From Dasypus novemcinctus (lineage: Eukaryota; Chordata; Mammalia; Cingulata; Dasypodidae): DNA of 64,000 nt. Of the stretch, positions 12,495 to 23,450 are shown in pieces; position 1 is the first letter of the stretch, and every line of letters starts with the position of its first letter. Under the pieces are notes generated by a model, which worked only from the letters and a program-made list of their open reading frames with translations, was not told the DNA's origin and ran no database searches. Where the stretch lies: positions 88,125,675 through 88,189,674 of the forward strand of contig NC_080683.1 of NCBI RefSeq assembly GCF_030445035.2, read 5' to 3'. A program made the translations under genes and the position numbers.

Positions 12495-13030
12495 TGTGTT
12501 GGTTTGAGTCTTTTATGTGGACCCCGGAAACTCATGTTCTTAAATTGAACCTAATGTGAACTACAATTAGGGTAGATCAGTTATAGATCATTTGTTTAGG
12601 TTGCTCCAGTACAGTATAGCTCAGGGTGAGTCTTAATCCTCTTACTGGAGTCCTTTATAAACAGATGAATGAAAGCTTCAGGCACGGGAATAAAACTGCA
12701 GTGACAGAGAGCAGCCTCTAGATGTTGATGAACCCAGAGGCCCTGGAGGAGAGGGGAGAGACAAGCAGACCCTGCCATATCACCCACGCCGGATCACCCA
12801 CAGCTGAGCTGGGAGAGAAAGTAAGCCTGGAGGAGAAGGCAAGAGCCACCACTGTGCCTTGCCACATGGCGGGAATTCAGGATTGCCAGCAGCTGATCTT
12901 TCGTGAGATAGCATCTCTGACGATGGACATTTTCACGGCCTCAGAATTGTAAGCTTTTAACCTAACAAATTCCCATTGTAAATGCCAATCCATTTCTAGT
13001 ATATTGATCCCAGCAGCTTTTAGCAAACTA
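12495..13030 (+). mobile_element. Solo LTR-like element, xenarthran type
   Basis: Begins 'tgtgttggtttgagtctttt' and ends 'tttagcaaactaaaaca' (TG...CA). Internal phrases include 'cttactggagtcctttataaa', 'ggacattttcacggcc' and 'aaatgccaatccatttctag'. I recall this architecture from repeats common in xenarthran genomes, probably LTR/MaLR-like. No retroviral coding sequence is attached. The frame at 12722-12952 lies within it and has no coding support. Class assignment is tentative. Confidence 0.55.
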
Positions 13031-13880
13031 AAACACTATTTTAAATCTTATTAGAAATATCAGATGTTTACACAGGTATGAAAACAATAGTTTGGTAAAT
13101 AAACTAATTTTTTAAATGTTCTTTTTTGATTTTAGATAATAAAGCATGTGGGCCTATAAAATAATGAGAGACACCATTTTAAAGTTGACTGAATAAGAAA
13201 TAGAAGCTTAAGAATATCAATTTAAGGAGAGCAGATGTAGCTCAAGTGGTTGAGCACATGCTTCCCATGTATGAGGTCCTGGGTTTGATCCCCGATACTT
13301 GCTAAAAACAAAACAAACCAACGAAGAATATCAATTTAAGTAACCAATAGGAATCTTAAAAAGTGAATTTATCATGTTGAGCATAGGAAAACGCTATGTA
13401 AGCTAAATTTTAATCTCTTAGAACAGGAAACTGACAAATAATATTTAAGTTTGATTAACTAAAGATATGGCAGTATAAGCATTATTTTAAAAAATAGAGG
13501 AAATGACTGGAAGAATTCAAAACAGAAGTTTAAGAAGGGTTGCTTCAATTCTGAAACCACTTCATGTGTATATTGGATTGAACAATTCAGTAATGAATGT
13601 AGGATAGTGGCAGCCAGGTTTCTTATTATTGCAGTCAGAGTTCACAGATAAGTAAGGGGAGGAGGCTAGAATGACCTATGTAGTAATAGGTGAGAATTGG
13701 AGACATCCGTTTCCAATAACATATTAATATTTTCTCACTAATTGTAAAAAAAGTACCATTCTGTTGTAAAAATTAATAATAGGGGAAATTGGGTGAAGGG
13801 TGAAAGGAAAATCTCTGTACTCTCTGTGAAATTTTTCTGTAAATCCAAAACTATTCTAAAATAACAAGTTTATTAGAAAA
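13031..13880 (+). repeat. Old L1M 3' region, sense, with a short SINE inside
   Basis: 'Ttgggtgaagggtgaaagg', 'tgaaatttttctgtaaatcc' and 'aactattctaaaataacaag' match the 3' end of L1M-type elements; the upstream part is AT-rich and decayed. The short SINE at 13227-13323 interrupts it. Confidence 0.5.
13227..13323 (+). mobile_element. Short monomeric tRNA-derived SINE
   Basis: A single tRNA-like unit: 'gcagatgtagctcaagtgg' (A box), 'gtcctgggtttgatcccc' (B box), then an AAAC-type tail. Perfect 17-base duplications, aagaatatcaatttaag, at 13210-13226 and 13324-13340. The lack of the long DAS body makes it a distinct, compact family. Confidence 0.92.
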
Positions 13881-14059
13881 AAAAGAAAAAATACCTTGTC
13901 CATGGGGGGTAGGAAAAGAATGGAGGAAAAAAGGTTGTGAGGGAGAGGCAGGGAGGTGGCTTTTCATTATGATCCCTTTTTGACAACTGAGTTTTATAAC
14001 TATGTGCTTGTATCATTTTCTGATAAAAATATCTAAAAATACACATTGCCCCTGCTCTC

Positions 14060-14425
14060 TGCTTATGCCTTTTCCTCATTCTGGAATACCTTCTTGTCTC
14101 TGCCAAGGGAAATCTTTCTCAAATCCTTAACATCCAGTGAAACCCCAATGCCTCTGTGAAGTTTGCATTAGCTCCCCTCCAGTCAAATTTATCACTCCGC
14201 CCACTTGGTGTTACCCTTGCATTTTGTACATGGTGCTGCTGTAATTATCAACATATCACATTACAACATAATTATTTGTTTAGTGTCTGTCTCTCCTACC
14301 AGGATATGAGCTCCTGGAGGGCAGAAACTGTTTCATTCATCTTTATATCCCCAGTGATAATACAGTACCTGGCACAGAATTGATTCTAACAAAATACAAT
14401 ATATTGAGTTAATGACTGAGAAAAA
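14060..14425 (+). repeat. L2 LINE 3' end
   Basis: Sense L2 pattern: 'ctccagtcaaatttatcac', 'tgtttagtgtctgtctctcc', 'gagctcctggagggcagaaac', 'tatatccccagtgataat' and 'agtacctggcacagaattg', in consensus order. Confidence 0.75.
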
Positions 14426-14994
14426 TGAATCAGTGAATCAAGGAGTAAATAAATTAATGGGACATATGATCTATTAGAGGCTGTTGGTTTACTCTCAGCA
14501 TTCTTTAGGTATAAGAAAGAAGAGGGAATTGTACCTAATATTCCTGTTAACTATAAATGTTGTTATCAAGTCAGTCTGAATATGAGATCAGCTCATTAAA
14601 ATTCATTAAAATTACTGTCTTGACACACAAAGGGAGGATAAGCTGGTGTCAACCATTGGGCTGGTCTTCCAAAAAAAAAAAAATGTGGATGAGTTTAATA
14701 TAAGCTAAAAACACAACATTCATAAAATACCCATAAGAAAACAAGATAATGTGCACATGACAACTGTGAAGAAAATATATTGTTTTGACATTTGAAGTAA
14801 TAGGCAATTACTCATGATCATTAATTACATAAAATGTGTATTTAAAATATCTGTACAATTGAATGCAATGAATCAGGTAAGTATATAGCAGATTCAAACA
14901 GGAAACAGCTTTGTTTAAATAGCCTCTTACAATCCTGCTTTGCTCAATCATCTATTTCTATAACGTCTGACTTTCCACATCTCGTAGAACAAAA
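14426..14994. other. AT-rich unique sequence
   Basis: A small direct repeat, attcattaaa followed by attcattaaa, lies at about 14590-14612, and an A-run at 14670-14683. No gene or repeat family recognised. Confidence 0.45.
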
Positions 14995-15420
14995 TTCAAA
15001 AGTTTTCACCATGGTTTATAAAGCCGTCCAAGGTTTTATAAACCTCCTGCCTGCCTCCCTCTGACCTCACCTTGTGCCCTGGAACCCCTGCCTTTCTGTT
15101 CTTTGAACACCCCCAGCTCTGTCCTGTCTCAGGAGCCTTGAGCTTGCTCTCCCTTCCTGGCACGAACTTTCTCCTCTTTGCGTGACACACAGGCCCCCTT
15201 CTTACCATCCTTGGGCCTCAGCTCAAATGTTGCCTCCTCAGGGACACCCTTATCTTGAATGGCATCACCCCAAAGTTACTCTTTCTTACATCACCCAGCC
15301 TGTATCCTTTATCCCATGGATCATAGTCATTACTCATCACCCTTGTTTATTGCTTACTTTTAAGATTTTTTTAATTTGTTTGCTTGTGTGCTGCCTGTCT
15401 TCATGCTAGAAAATAAGTTC
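14995..15420 (+). repeat. L2 LINE, sense
   Basis: 'Ccgtccaaggttttataaac', 'ctcaaatgttgcctcctcag', 'tgtttattgcttactttta' and 'ctagaaaataagttccacc' follow L2 3' consensus order. Small opposed frames inside it are artefacts. Confidence 0.65.
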
Positions 15421-15424
15421 CACC

Positions 15425-16480
15425 TTTGCTCCAGATAACTAGTGTGTCCCAGTGTTCAGGTTTAAAGATAGAAGGCTTCAAGACCCTCTACTTTGGTCTT
15501 GTAAAGGGATCAGGGAAGGGACACAAGGGAAGGGAGCTACTTGGTTCACTCTTCCTTCATTGGCCCACGAGTGGCCCAGACCTGAGAGAGACAGTGCCTA
15601 AAGGACCAATATTGGGGATTTCACCATTTTTCTCTCTCTGGGCATGAACCACTCTTCCCCTAATCCATAACATATGCCCCAAAGTGTGATTTTCAGACAT
15701 ACAAATCCAAATACCTTTTCAAGAATGTAGCATGTGCAAAACTAGAAGACCATGCATATGGTTTGCAAGCTTCCTGCTATGAGATGCTTAGCACAGCCTA
15801 GGAACAGTTTCTCTCTCTCTCTCTCTCTCCTCTTGCTCTCTTTACTTGTCTTTCATCTTGGGTTCTGCCTCTGAATCCTGAATCCTGCCATCTCTATGGG
15901 CAGCAGAGAGAACGCCGGAGCCTGCTCCTTCTAATAGGAAACATATCTCCCAGCCTGGGGTCCCAGCTGACAATGGATTCCCAGCAGAGCAGAAACCCGA
16001 GCATCATTTTGCCTTCTAACAAATACTGCTTTTTAACCCTTTCACTATCATTCGAGCTGCCCTAATAATAAAGCAAAGCAACAGAAGGGAAAGTCATCTG
16101 TAATAAAAATGGTAGATACAAATTTAGGATCAAGAAGATAAGAGGAAGTGATACAAACGTATAACACCAATTTCCAATTGTATTTGGAGTGCAAAAATAT
16201 GAATGGGCATATAACTCAAAGGGGTAAAACTAAATAGAAGGTAAACATGGACGATGTTCAGCTTTAAAATGTTGCCAAGATATTCAAATTCAAGTAATTT
16301 AGTAGTATTACCTTACCCTCAGCAAACCAGAAATGATTAAATGTGGTAGAAATTTGGATTTGACAGGCATAAGGGTGAAATAATTTCATTCAAATGGTGT
16401 AGATATCTTGAATATTAGACAACTTTCTGAAGAGAATATGGTTATGTATGTCAGAACCATCAAGTTGGTCATAGTCCTTG
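15425..16480. other. Unique sequence with TC microsatellite
   Basis: A TC tract at 15808-15830. The rest is unrecognised. The small frame at 15426-15647 has no coding support. Confidence 0.45.
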
Positions 16481-16484
16481 CCCG

Positions 16485-16920
16485 AATAATCCCATGGTTA
16501 AAAATATATTCTAAAGAAATGCTTAGAAGAAAGAAATGCTTATCAAAATGTTTTTAGCTATTCTATTTGTAGGGACCGAAACACACACACAATAAAATAA
16601 AACAAACTGGAGATAATCAAAATGTCCTATAAATGATAGCATAGATATAATTGGTATATTGCTTCATTATCTTGGCATCAAAATGGTAGATATGCAAATT
16701 CTAAGGACATGTGAAGAAATCTAGTTTAAATAACATTAAGTAAAAAAAATATACACAGCTATTATAATTCTGTCTGTACAATTTTAAGAATGTAATCATA
16801 TGAATAGTGAATTTCAGAGGAGGCCATAGAGGCTTGTAAATATTGGTTATTTTAAAGGAGGCATATTTTAGTTTTTTTGTGTGTCTTGATGTTTGCTTAA
16901 CTTTCATGGTAATGTTGATT
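16485..16920 (+). repeat. L1M (L1ME-like) 3' UTR, sense
   Basis: 'Attctaaagaaatgcttagaag', 'ggagataatcaaaatgtcc', 'ttaagtaaaaaaaatataca' and 'ttctgtctgtacaatttt' follow the sense 3' end of L1M elements ('aacaacctaaatgtccaa...aagtgaaaaaagcagg'). Confidence 0.6.
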
Positions 16921-17590
16921 AAATATATAATTTAAAACCATAGTTGTGAGGCACTGATAGAGACAGTAAGTTGTCCCTAGTATCTTTTCTCTTATTCTTC
17001 CTTAGTAACAGAACTCCTAATTTTTAGCTGTGTACAGAGTCATATGCAATAAAGATGGTATTTTCTAGTCTACTTTGGATTTAGGTGCAATTTGGTGACA
17101 GAATTCTGGTAAATAGGATGGAAATAGCTGCATATGGCTGAAAAGGAGGCAACGGGCTTGTGTCTCTTCCTACTTTAAGGTCTCTAGAATGCAGATAATG
17201 ATGGCTGGAGTTTCTACAGTGGTGCTGGATCATGAGGCAGATGCTAAATGCTGAAGATAGTGGAGCAAAAAGAAAGACACCTGCTTCTGAGATTCTATAG
17301 GGTACCATTTCAGTCCTAGTTGCTGAATTCTGGAAATTTTAAGAGAATAAAATCTCATGTGTTCAACTGCTGTTAATTTGGGTTCTCTTACCCCCAGTCC
17401 AGTAATATGACAGCCTTGGTCAATTTACTTAAATCTATACACTATATACTAAACTTTAAAAAGAGGGACTTGGACTAGATCATCTCTACATTTCCTTACT
17501 GCTTTAAAATTTTTAAAAACTCTAAAGTGGACATTTCCTCCTATTTGCCAATGAGTAAATAGAGTCTTGTTCTCAACATTGATCAAGACA
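16921..17590. other. AT-rich unique sequence
   Basis: No gene or clear repeat. The minus frame at 17081-17308 has no support. Confidence 0.4.
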
Positions 17591-18980
17591 TGCTGTTGAT
17601 ATTTTTCATTACTTTCTTCTTAATACAAAAGTTAATACAAGCACCTTATGAAAAAGAAGACAGAAAATATGATAGACAGGGGTAGAAAAAATAATTTGTA
17701 ATTCACATCCCCTACATAATCACTTTTAATAATTTGGTATATCCTGAGAATAGTTTTTCTACATATATAAAATGTACCTACTCTTTTGTAACCTGCTTTT
17801 CCCACTTATTAAATTGTACACACATTTCTTGTTCATTTCCAAACATCATTTTTAATAAATGCATTATATTCCATGTCATGGATGTACCATATTTAACTGA
17901 AGTGTTAGACATTTAAGATGTTTTCAGATTTTTGCTATTATAAATAGTATTATGCACAGTTTTTTAGCTAAATCTTTTTACAGTATCATGATGTATTATA
18001 TATTCCTAATAATAAACTTTCTAGGTTAAAGGGTAAGGCAAAATTTTTAGTCTTTCAAGATGTATTTCACATTGTCCTTCAGAAATTTATACTAATTTAT
18101 TCCTCTTCCACTCCTCCCTCACCAATGTATAAGTGGTACATTCTGTAACTTGACTAACACTGAATATTATAAAATTTTAAAATTAATGCCAATTTGATAG
18201 ATTACAAATGTTTTAATTTGCATTACTTTGTTAGTGAAATAGGAAATTTTCGCATGAGTTTACTAATCATTTGCATTTTTCTTTTAAGAATTGCTCTTTA
18301 TTTTTCTTGTTCATTTTCTGTGGGTGGATTTGTGGTTCAATGATTGGTAAGTTTTTTTATCTATGAAATTTGTTAACCTTTTGTCACACTATTTGGCAAA
18401 TATTTTCCTGGTGTATCATTGGCTTTTATGTGTGTATGTACTTTTTAACACAGAAAAAATTTTTTTGTAGTTTAGTTCATCCATCTTTTATTTATAGTAT
18501 ATTTTTATTTTTTATTTGCCACCTCCCTCAGTTTTCTTTTTCTACATATTATTGGCTGTTCTTTAAGTATTGCAGAATCATTTTGTCAAGTTCCTTCTGA
18601 CTTCATGCACAGACATAAACAATCCCACTGAGCTCTTGACTGGTTTAAGTTTATGGATCAATGTGAGGGAAATTTGCATCTGTTTGTTATCAATCATCTC
18701 CTCTAGGAAGTTGGAATAAATGGGTTATTCCACTTATTCAAATTTTTGTTTATATTCTTCAGTTAAATTTTTTTATTCATATGGTTACTGCTTATTTTTG
18801 GTTGAGTAAAACCTTAGGTACTTCGTATTTTTTGGTTGCTATTGTGAGTTCCCCCCTTCCTGTACACCACCCCTTCACACAGTTACTTTTTCTAACTGCT
18901 TCTTACTGGTTTCTCAGAATTCTATTATTTTTGTCTACTGATGGCTACATTACTGAGTTCTCCTTATAGTTCTAAATTTT
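17591..18980 (-). repeat. Old L1M, antisense 3' UTR into ORF2
   Basis: Antisense L1 order: 'tgcattatattccatgtcatgg', 'gatttttgctattataaata', 'aataaactttctaggttaaag', 'ttgatagattacaaatg', then ORF2-derived 'aaaccttaggtacttcgtatt' and 'tctactgatggctacattac'. All frames are broken. Confidence 0.65.
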
Positions 18981-19204
18981 TCAGTAGAATGTCCTAGAAT
19001 ACCAAGGTAGACAGAAATATTATTTGCAAATACCTCATGCGATTCGGAAGCAAATTTCTTTGCCTGTGTCTTATTGAGAAAATGGAGTTTCTTACTTTCA
19101 ACAAAAGGGAGCTGTGATGAATGGTAACACCGAGGATGTACAGCTTTGATTATACAGCAGTTCACCTGGCACAGCACACAGCACCTTTATTTCATTGCCT
19201 CTAG

Positions 19205-19375
19205 CACCTGCTACTCAAAGTGTGGTCCCCAGGCCAGCCTTGTCAGCATCACCTGGGAGCTTGTTAGAAATGCAAAAACCTGGCTCCCACCCCAGATACG
19301 CAGAATCAGAATATGCATTTTAACAAGGTCCCCAGGTCATTTGTAAGCTGACAAAATTTTGAGAAGCACTGTTTT
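19205..19375. repeat. MER5A-type hAT relic
   Basis: 'Caaagtgtggtccccaggcc', 'agcatcacctgggagcttg', 'ttagaaatgcaaaaacctgg' and the end 'ttttgagaagcactg' are characteristic MER5A blocks. Confidence 0.75.
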
Positions 19376-19979
19376 AGAGGGTAATGAAATAGCACATCTC
19401 CCTTTCGGCTTTAAGCTCTTCCTTCATGTTTTCCCTACAAGTCATTAGATACTAAAAAACATTATCAAAAGATCATTCAGAAGTGGCACAATTCATAGAT
19501 TATGAAATAATAGGATGCAAGAAGTGAAAACAACCTTAGGAAGGACCTAGTTCAGAGTTCCCAAAATTCCGTCTTCACAGCAGCTCTATGATTTTGTACA
19601 TGGTGGTATATCCCTTGTTCAATTATTTACCTAATCATTTTCTTGATGTGGATTTGCCATTTTTTAAACCTGAAATAATGTTATTTAAATGAAAATTCCT
19701 TAATTTCCACAAATAAAGATCAGTATTACTTGCCAGAAGTAGAACATAACTTCAAATATAAGTTAATGAGAAGAAAAGAATGTTATTAAAATATAAAAAT
19801 TAACAATGAATTACAAGTAATAATGAATCTATGAAAATATATTTCTGGAGTCTCCTCAACAAAGGAATGAAGCCATTTATGACCACCTGGTAACCTGATG
19901 TTGCTAAAATTAAAACCAAGATGAGGTTCTACATCAATGAAAACATTTTAAAAAGTTATTGAAAGCTGACAAGTATGGG
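19376..19979. other. Unique AT-rich sequence
   Basis: No recognisable gene, RNA or repeat family. Confidence 0.4.
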
Positions 19980-20220
19980 AAGGCTGGCCAGGTGCCAGGC
20001 CTGGATCTAAGAGCTTTAAATGCATATTTAATCCTCATAAGAACCCCACGAGGCATTTATTAGCATCCTCCATGCTTTACAGATGAGAAAACTGAGGCTT
20101 CAAGAGGTTAAGTAACTTGTCAGAGGTTACAGAGCTAGTCAGTGGCAGTGAGGCTTTGAACTCAGACATGTCCATCTCCAGAGCCCAGCACCCCAACTGC
20201 TTAACCAGCTTCGAGACAAT
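19980..20220 (-). repeat. MIR SINE, antisense, near full length
   Basis: 'Taatcctcataagaacccc', 'ttacagatgagaaaactgagg', 'gaggttaagtaacttgtc', 'cagagctagtcagtggcag' and 'ccaactgcttaaccagctt' reproduce the antisense MIR consensus in order. Confidence 0.85.
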
Positions 20221-20980
20221 CAAGTCAGGTGTGTACTTAGTTGGAAAGGGCAAAAATAAATTATCTATGTTCTCTCATTATAATTATGTACACTGACACA
20301 GACTTTTTACAATACTCAAACGCCAACCTTGGAAGGAGGTAGCTTGACCTATTGCTGACAGAATACAGTGATGTGACCAGGAATTCAGGAAATAAGATTC
20401 CAAGCCTTAGATGAATGGCACCTGTTTTGAACATACTCTAAACCAATACCTCCAAGGACCAGGTTCCTGTAATTCATGTGCTGTCGTGATTCATCAGAGC
20501 TCTATCCTAAGCAATGATATGTAGGTCATTGCAGGTTTCATGTGCTAGTTATATATACATACATATATGTGTATAATTTTTCTAACTCCTAATAACCTAT
20601 GCACCAAATTATTAAAATGAAAAAATGTTTGTCCTTGTACCTCATAAAACCCAAGCTTTTGGCATTATTAATCAAGTTCAATTGTGCATTTCAAAGACAA
20701 GAAATCCGATGTTTACGACCACTCAGCTAGTTAGTGGAGATGTCTGCCTAGAACCCTGCTCTCTACTCTCTCACACCACTGCCCTTTCCTCATACTCAGG
20801 AATAAATCCAGGTGTCCTTACATGGATTTCCTCGTAGTGAATTAGAGCATGACCTTTTGGTCAAGTTCTTGATATCTTTAATTAGATAGCTTACATTGCA
20901 GAGATGAACTGCAATCCTCAAATTTAGGTGCACAGGACATATGGAATTCAGTGAATCAAATGAAACTCCCTCCCTGAGCT
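20221..20980. other. Unique AT-rich sequence with a TATA/CATA stretch
   Basis: A short alternating 'atatatacatacatatatgtg' tract lies at about 20548-20570. Otherwise unrecognised. Confidence 0.4.
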
Positions 20981-21497
20981 TGCCTCCCACCAGCCTGGCA
21001 GGAAATCTGATGGCACTATTCTTGGAGCTCCTCCCCCAAACTACCCCACAACCTTGATAGGCAAGTTCAGGAGTCATAGGCCGAAAAGGTCCCAGCCACA
21101 GTTCACAACATGGCAAGCGAGAGGCCTCTGCCAGCCTGCGTGGCCCCTTCTCTCTGGGCTCTGCAGCTTCGGGGCTCTCCAGGCGCCTGGGACTCTGATT
21201 GAGCAGAGGGGACTCTGCCTGAGCTTGAGCCGCCCTTTGGCTCTTGGAAGTCATTCCCTCAGAGACGTGTGCCCTCTTTGGCACTGGGCTCGCACCATCC
21301 TTCACCTCTTTCATGGCTGTGGGCGTCAAGAAGACAGAGTTTTGGACACCTGGCTGCAAAAGCACAGTACCCAAAGCAAGGAGTCCCACAACGTGACACA
21401 AAACCTGCTTAAAATAGGGGAAGGGGGGAATATGGGGAAAAGAAACATAACTTACTAGCAGATTACCCTGGCATGCACTAAATAATTCAATTTTCAA
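20796..21497 (-). other. Longest open frame in the window (233 codons), unassigned
   Basis: From an ATG near 21497 to a stop near 20796, the frame stays open for 233 codons. The middle (about residues 55-130) is rich in Pro, Ser, Ala, Arg and Glu because the DNA there is GC-rich. I recognise no domain or family. The N-terminal part has a hydrophobic stretch (about residues 30-48, 'QVLCHVVGLLALGTVLLQPG'). The C-terminal 60 residues are read from AT-richer DNA, and overlapping plus-strand frames exist (21054-21458), which suggests chance openness. No splice or promoter evidence was found. Coding status unproven. Confidence 0.15.
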
Positions 21498-23450
21498 ACG
21501 AGAGCTACATGATAATTAAAAACTGTGAACACGTCTGAGTTGGTCTTGAGTGCTGTGTCATAAGCGGTTGTGAGCTCCATCTATCATCTGTCTTCTCACG
21601 AGACAAGCCTGCCTTTGACGACTCTCTTCCCTCTTGCCAGCCTCCAAGAAAAAGTTTCACGTTTCGGAAGGGGTAAAATCCTCAGGTCTCACGTCTGTGT
21701 TTTATGCAGAGCACTTGCTTAACCACAATTGCAGTCTGATGTTGGGCAACACCCTTGTGACTGGGGTGCTACCCCCTTGCCACGCAGCCTGAGTCTGGGC
21801 TCGTGGGCCTTGAGAATTCCCTGGGATGGACGCCCTGAGCTGAGAGGGCTGAGGGTATCCTGGCCTGGCTCTCTCTGCTGGCCGATGGCTGGCTGCGTGG
21901 AAGGTGGCCCGAGCGCACGGAAGCTGACTGCACCGAAGCCCTACCTGGGCGTGGGCCCAGGAGGTTGGGGCCTGTTTCCTGCGATGGGGAGGGTGCAGGT
22001 GCTGAGCAAAAGCTGGACTTAGGGGCAGTACTGTGCCGTCCTCTTATACCTATTCTTCTTTGCCCTCCCATGCCCAAGCCCCAAACAGGCAGAAAGTTGC
22101 CTCAGGCCTCATTGTCAGATTTCAGTGACCGCCGGCCCACCCAGTGTCCCTCATAGGGGTCAGCTGCTGTCCTCTATGTTCTCTCTCTGGATAGAGGAGC
22201 CACTTGCTCTAGCCCTGACTTTCAAGGTAAAGCTACTGCCAATAATTCCTGGGGACTCACCACCTCCCACCCCCAGCCCGGAGAAGTGAAGGTACTCTTA
22301 GAGGTTCCCACATGATTTTCTGGCACTTTTTTCAGGAAAAGAAACGGGAAAACCATACTAATTTGATCTCTGTGGACGCAGTATGGAAAAAAAAACCAAA
22401 CAGCCACACAAGCTAACAAAAAGATCAATGTGTAAGCGCAGCCCAGAGTGATTTGCAGTAGAGGGAGAAGCCCTGAATTCAGAAGCAGGGGTGCCAGGTC
22501 CAGGAGCCAGCCCTGCTGCTTGGTGGGATCTTGGTTGGGAAACTCATTTAAGCTCTCTGGGGCTCAGTCTTCTCATTTATTAAGTGGTGTGTGGGAGGGG
22601 CGAGGATGGGGGAACGGATTAATACCACCTCACAGCTTGGCTGGCAAGATTAAATGAAATTGGGAAGTGGCAGTGTTTCTTTATAGACAATATACAGCTC
22701 TCTTTCCATGTAAAATATCACTGGTATTACGTCTATGTTTTCCCACTACAGCATCTTCAAAAGTAATTTCAGAAAAGACTGAATTTTAATTTATAAAAAT
22801 GACCAAAAATCTGTGAAAGTTTGTCCCTTTGGCCCTGTGACGATTTAAATGTAGCCCTAGAATTTAACATCTAGTGTGGAAGGGAGAGGATGGGGCAGCC
22901 TTAAAATCACTCTCTGTGGGGTTCAGCCTGCAGGGAGAATCTGAAAAAGAAAGAAACAGCCACTTCCTCCGGGTGAAGTCACATATTCCAACTCTGAGGA
23001 GCCTGCCTGGTGGCTTCAGGGCCTGCAGAGATAACCCTCTCGCCCCCTGTCCCGCCCTGGCTCGTACTCCCCTCCCCCCAGCCAGCTGTCCTTTTGTCCC
23101 CGTTTGCTCTGATCCCCAGGGCCCAGTGCTCCATCTGCTTCTCTCCTGGACGGTCTGGGAGTATCAGATGCCAGGGCGTGGAGAAGGCAGAAGGAAGAGA
23201 CTTGAACCGTTGTGGGGAGTGGGGTAGAACCTGCAAAATAACCAGCTTTCGCCAGCCTTTTGAGACTCACCAGACTTGGGAGTTTCTTCATTCTGCAACT
23301 CTGTCAAAATAACTGCCTGACCCAGGAGAGCAAGGGGGGCGGGGGAGGGAGAAAAAGTCTGTTCTGTGACACAAAAATTCAAGTCCTGGCCGCAGTCTTG
23401 TGAGGGGGCCTGTTATCCTTGTGGGGGAGGGGGCATCCGGTTAGGGGCTT
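20981..23450. other. GC-richer, repeat-poor block
   Basis: Compared with its AT-rich neighbours this block is GC-richer, with scattered CpGs (for example 21,780-22,140), but I would not call it a CpG island. Only one MIR-like element is recognised in it. It could hold a regulatory element, a non-coding transcript or decayed gene sequence; I cannot assign one. Confidence 0.4.
22480..22680 (+). repeat. MIR SINE, sense, diverged
   Basis: 'Gatcttggttgggaaactc', 'ctctctggggctcagtcttc', 'tcatttattaagtgg' and 'gcaagattaaatgaaattgg' follow the sense MIR core to 3' end. Confidence 0.6.

Noticed and set aside
12495-13030. Possible endogenous retrovirus
   Set aside because: Only an LTR-like unit is present. 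No gag, pol or env-like frame was seen next to this element or next to the MLT1 LTR at 50 kb.
13227-13323. tRNA-like sequences with A and B boxes here and in other SINE heads
   Set aside because: They are SINE heads with A-rich tails and target-site duplications and would not fold as functional tRNAs; not annotated as tRNA genes.
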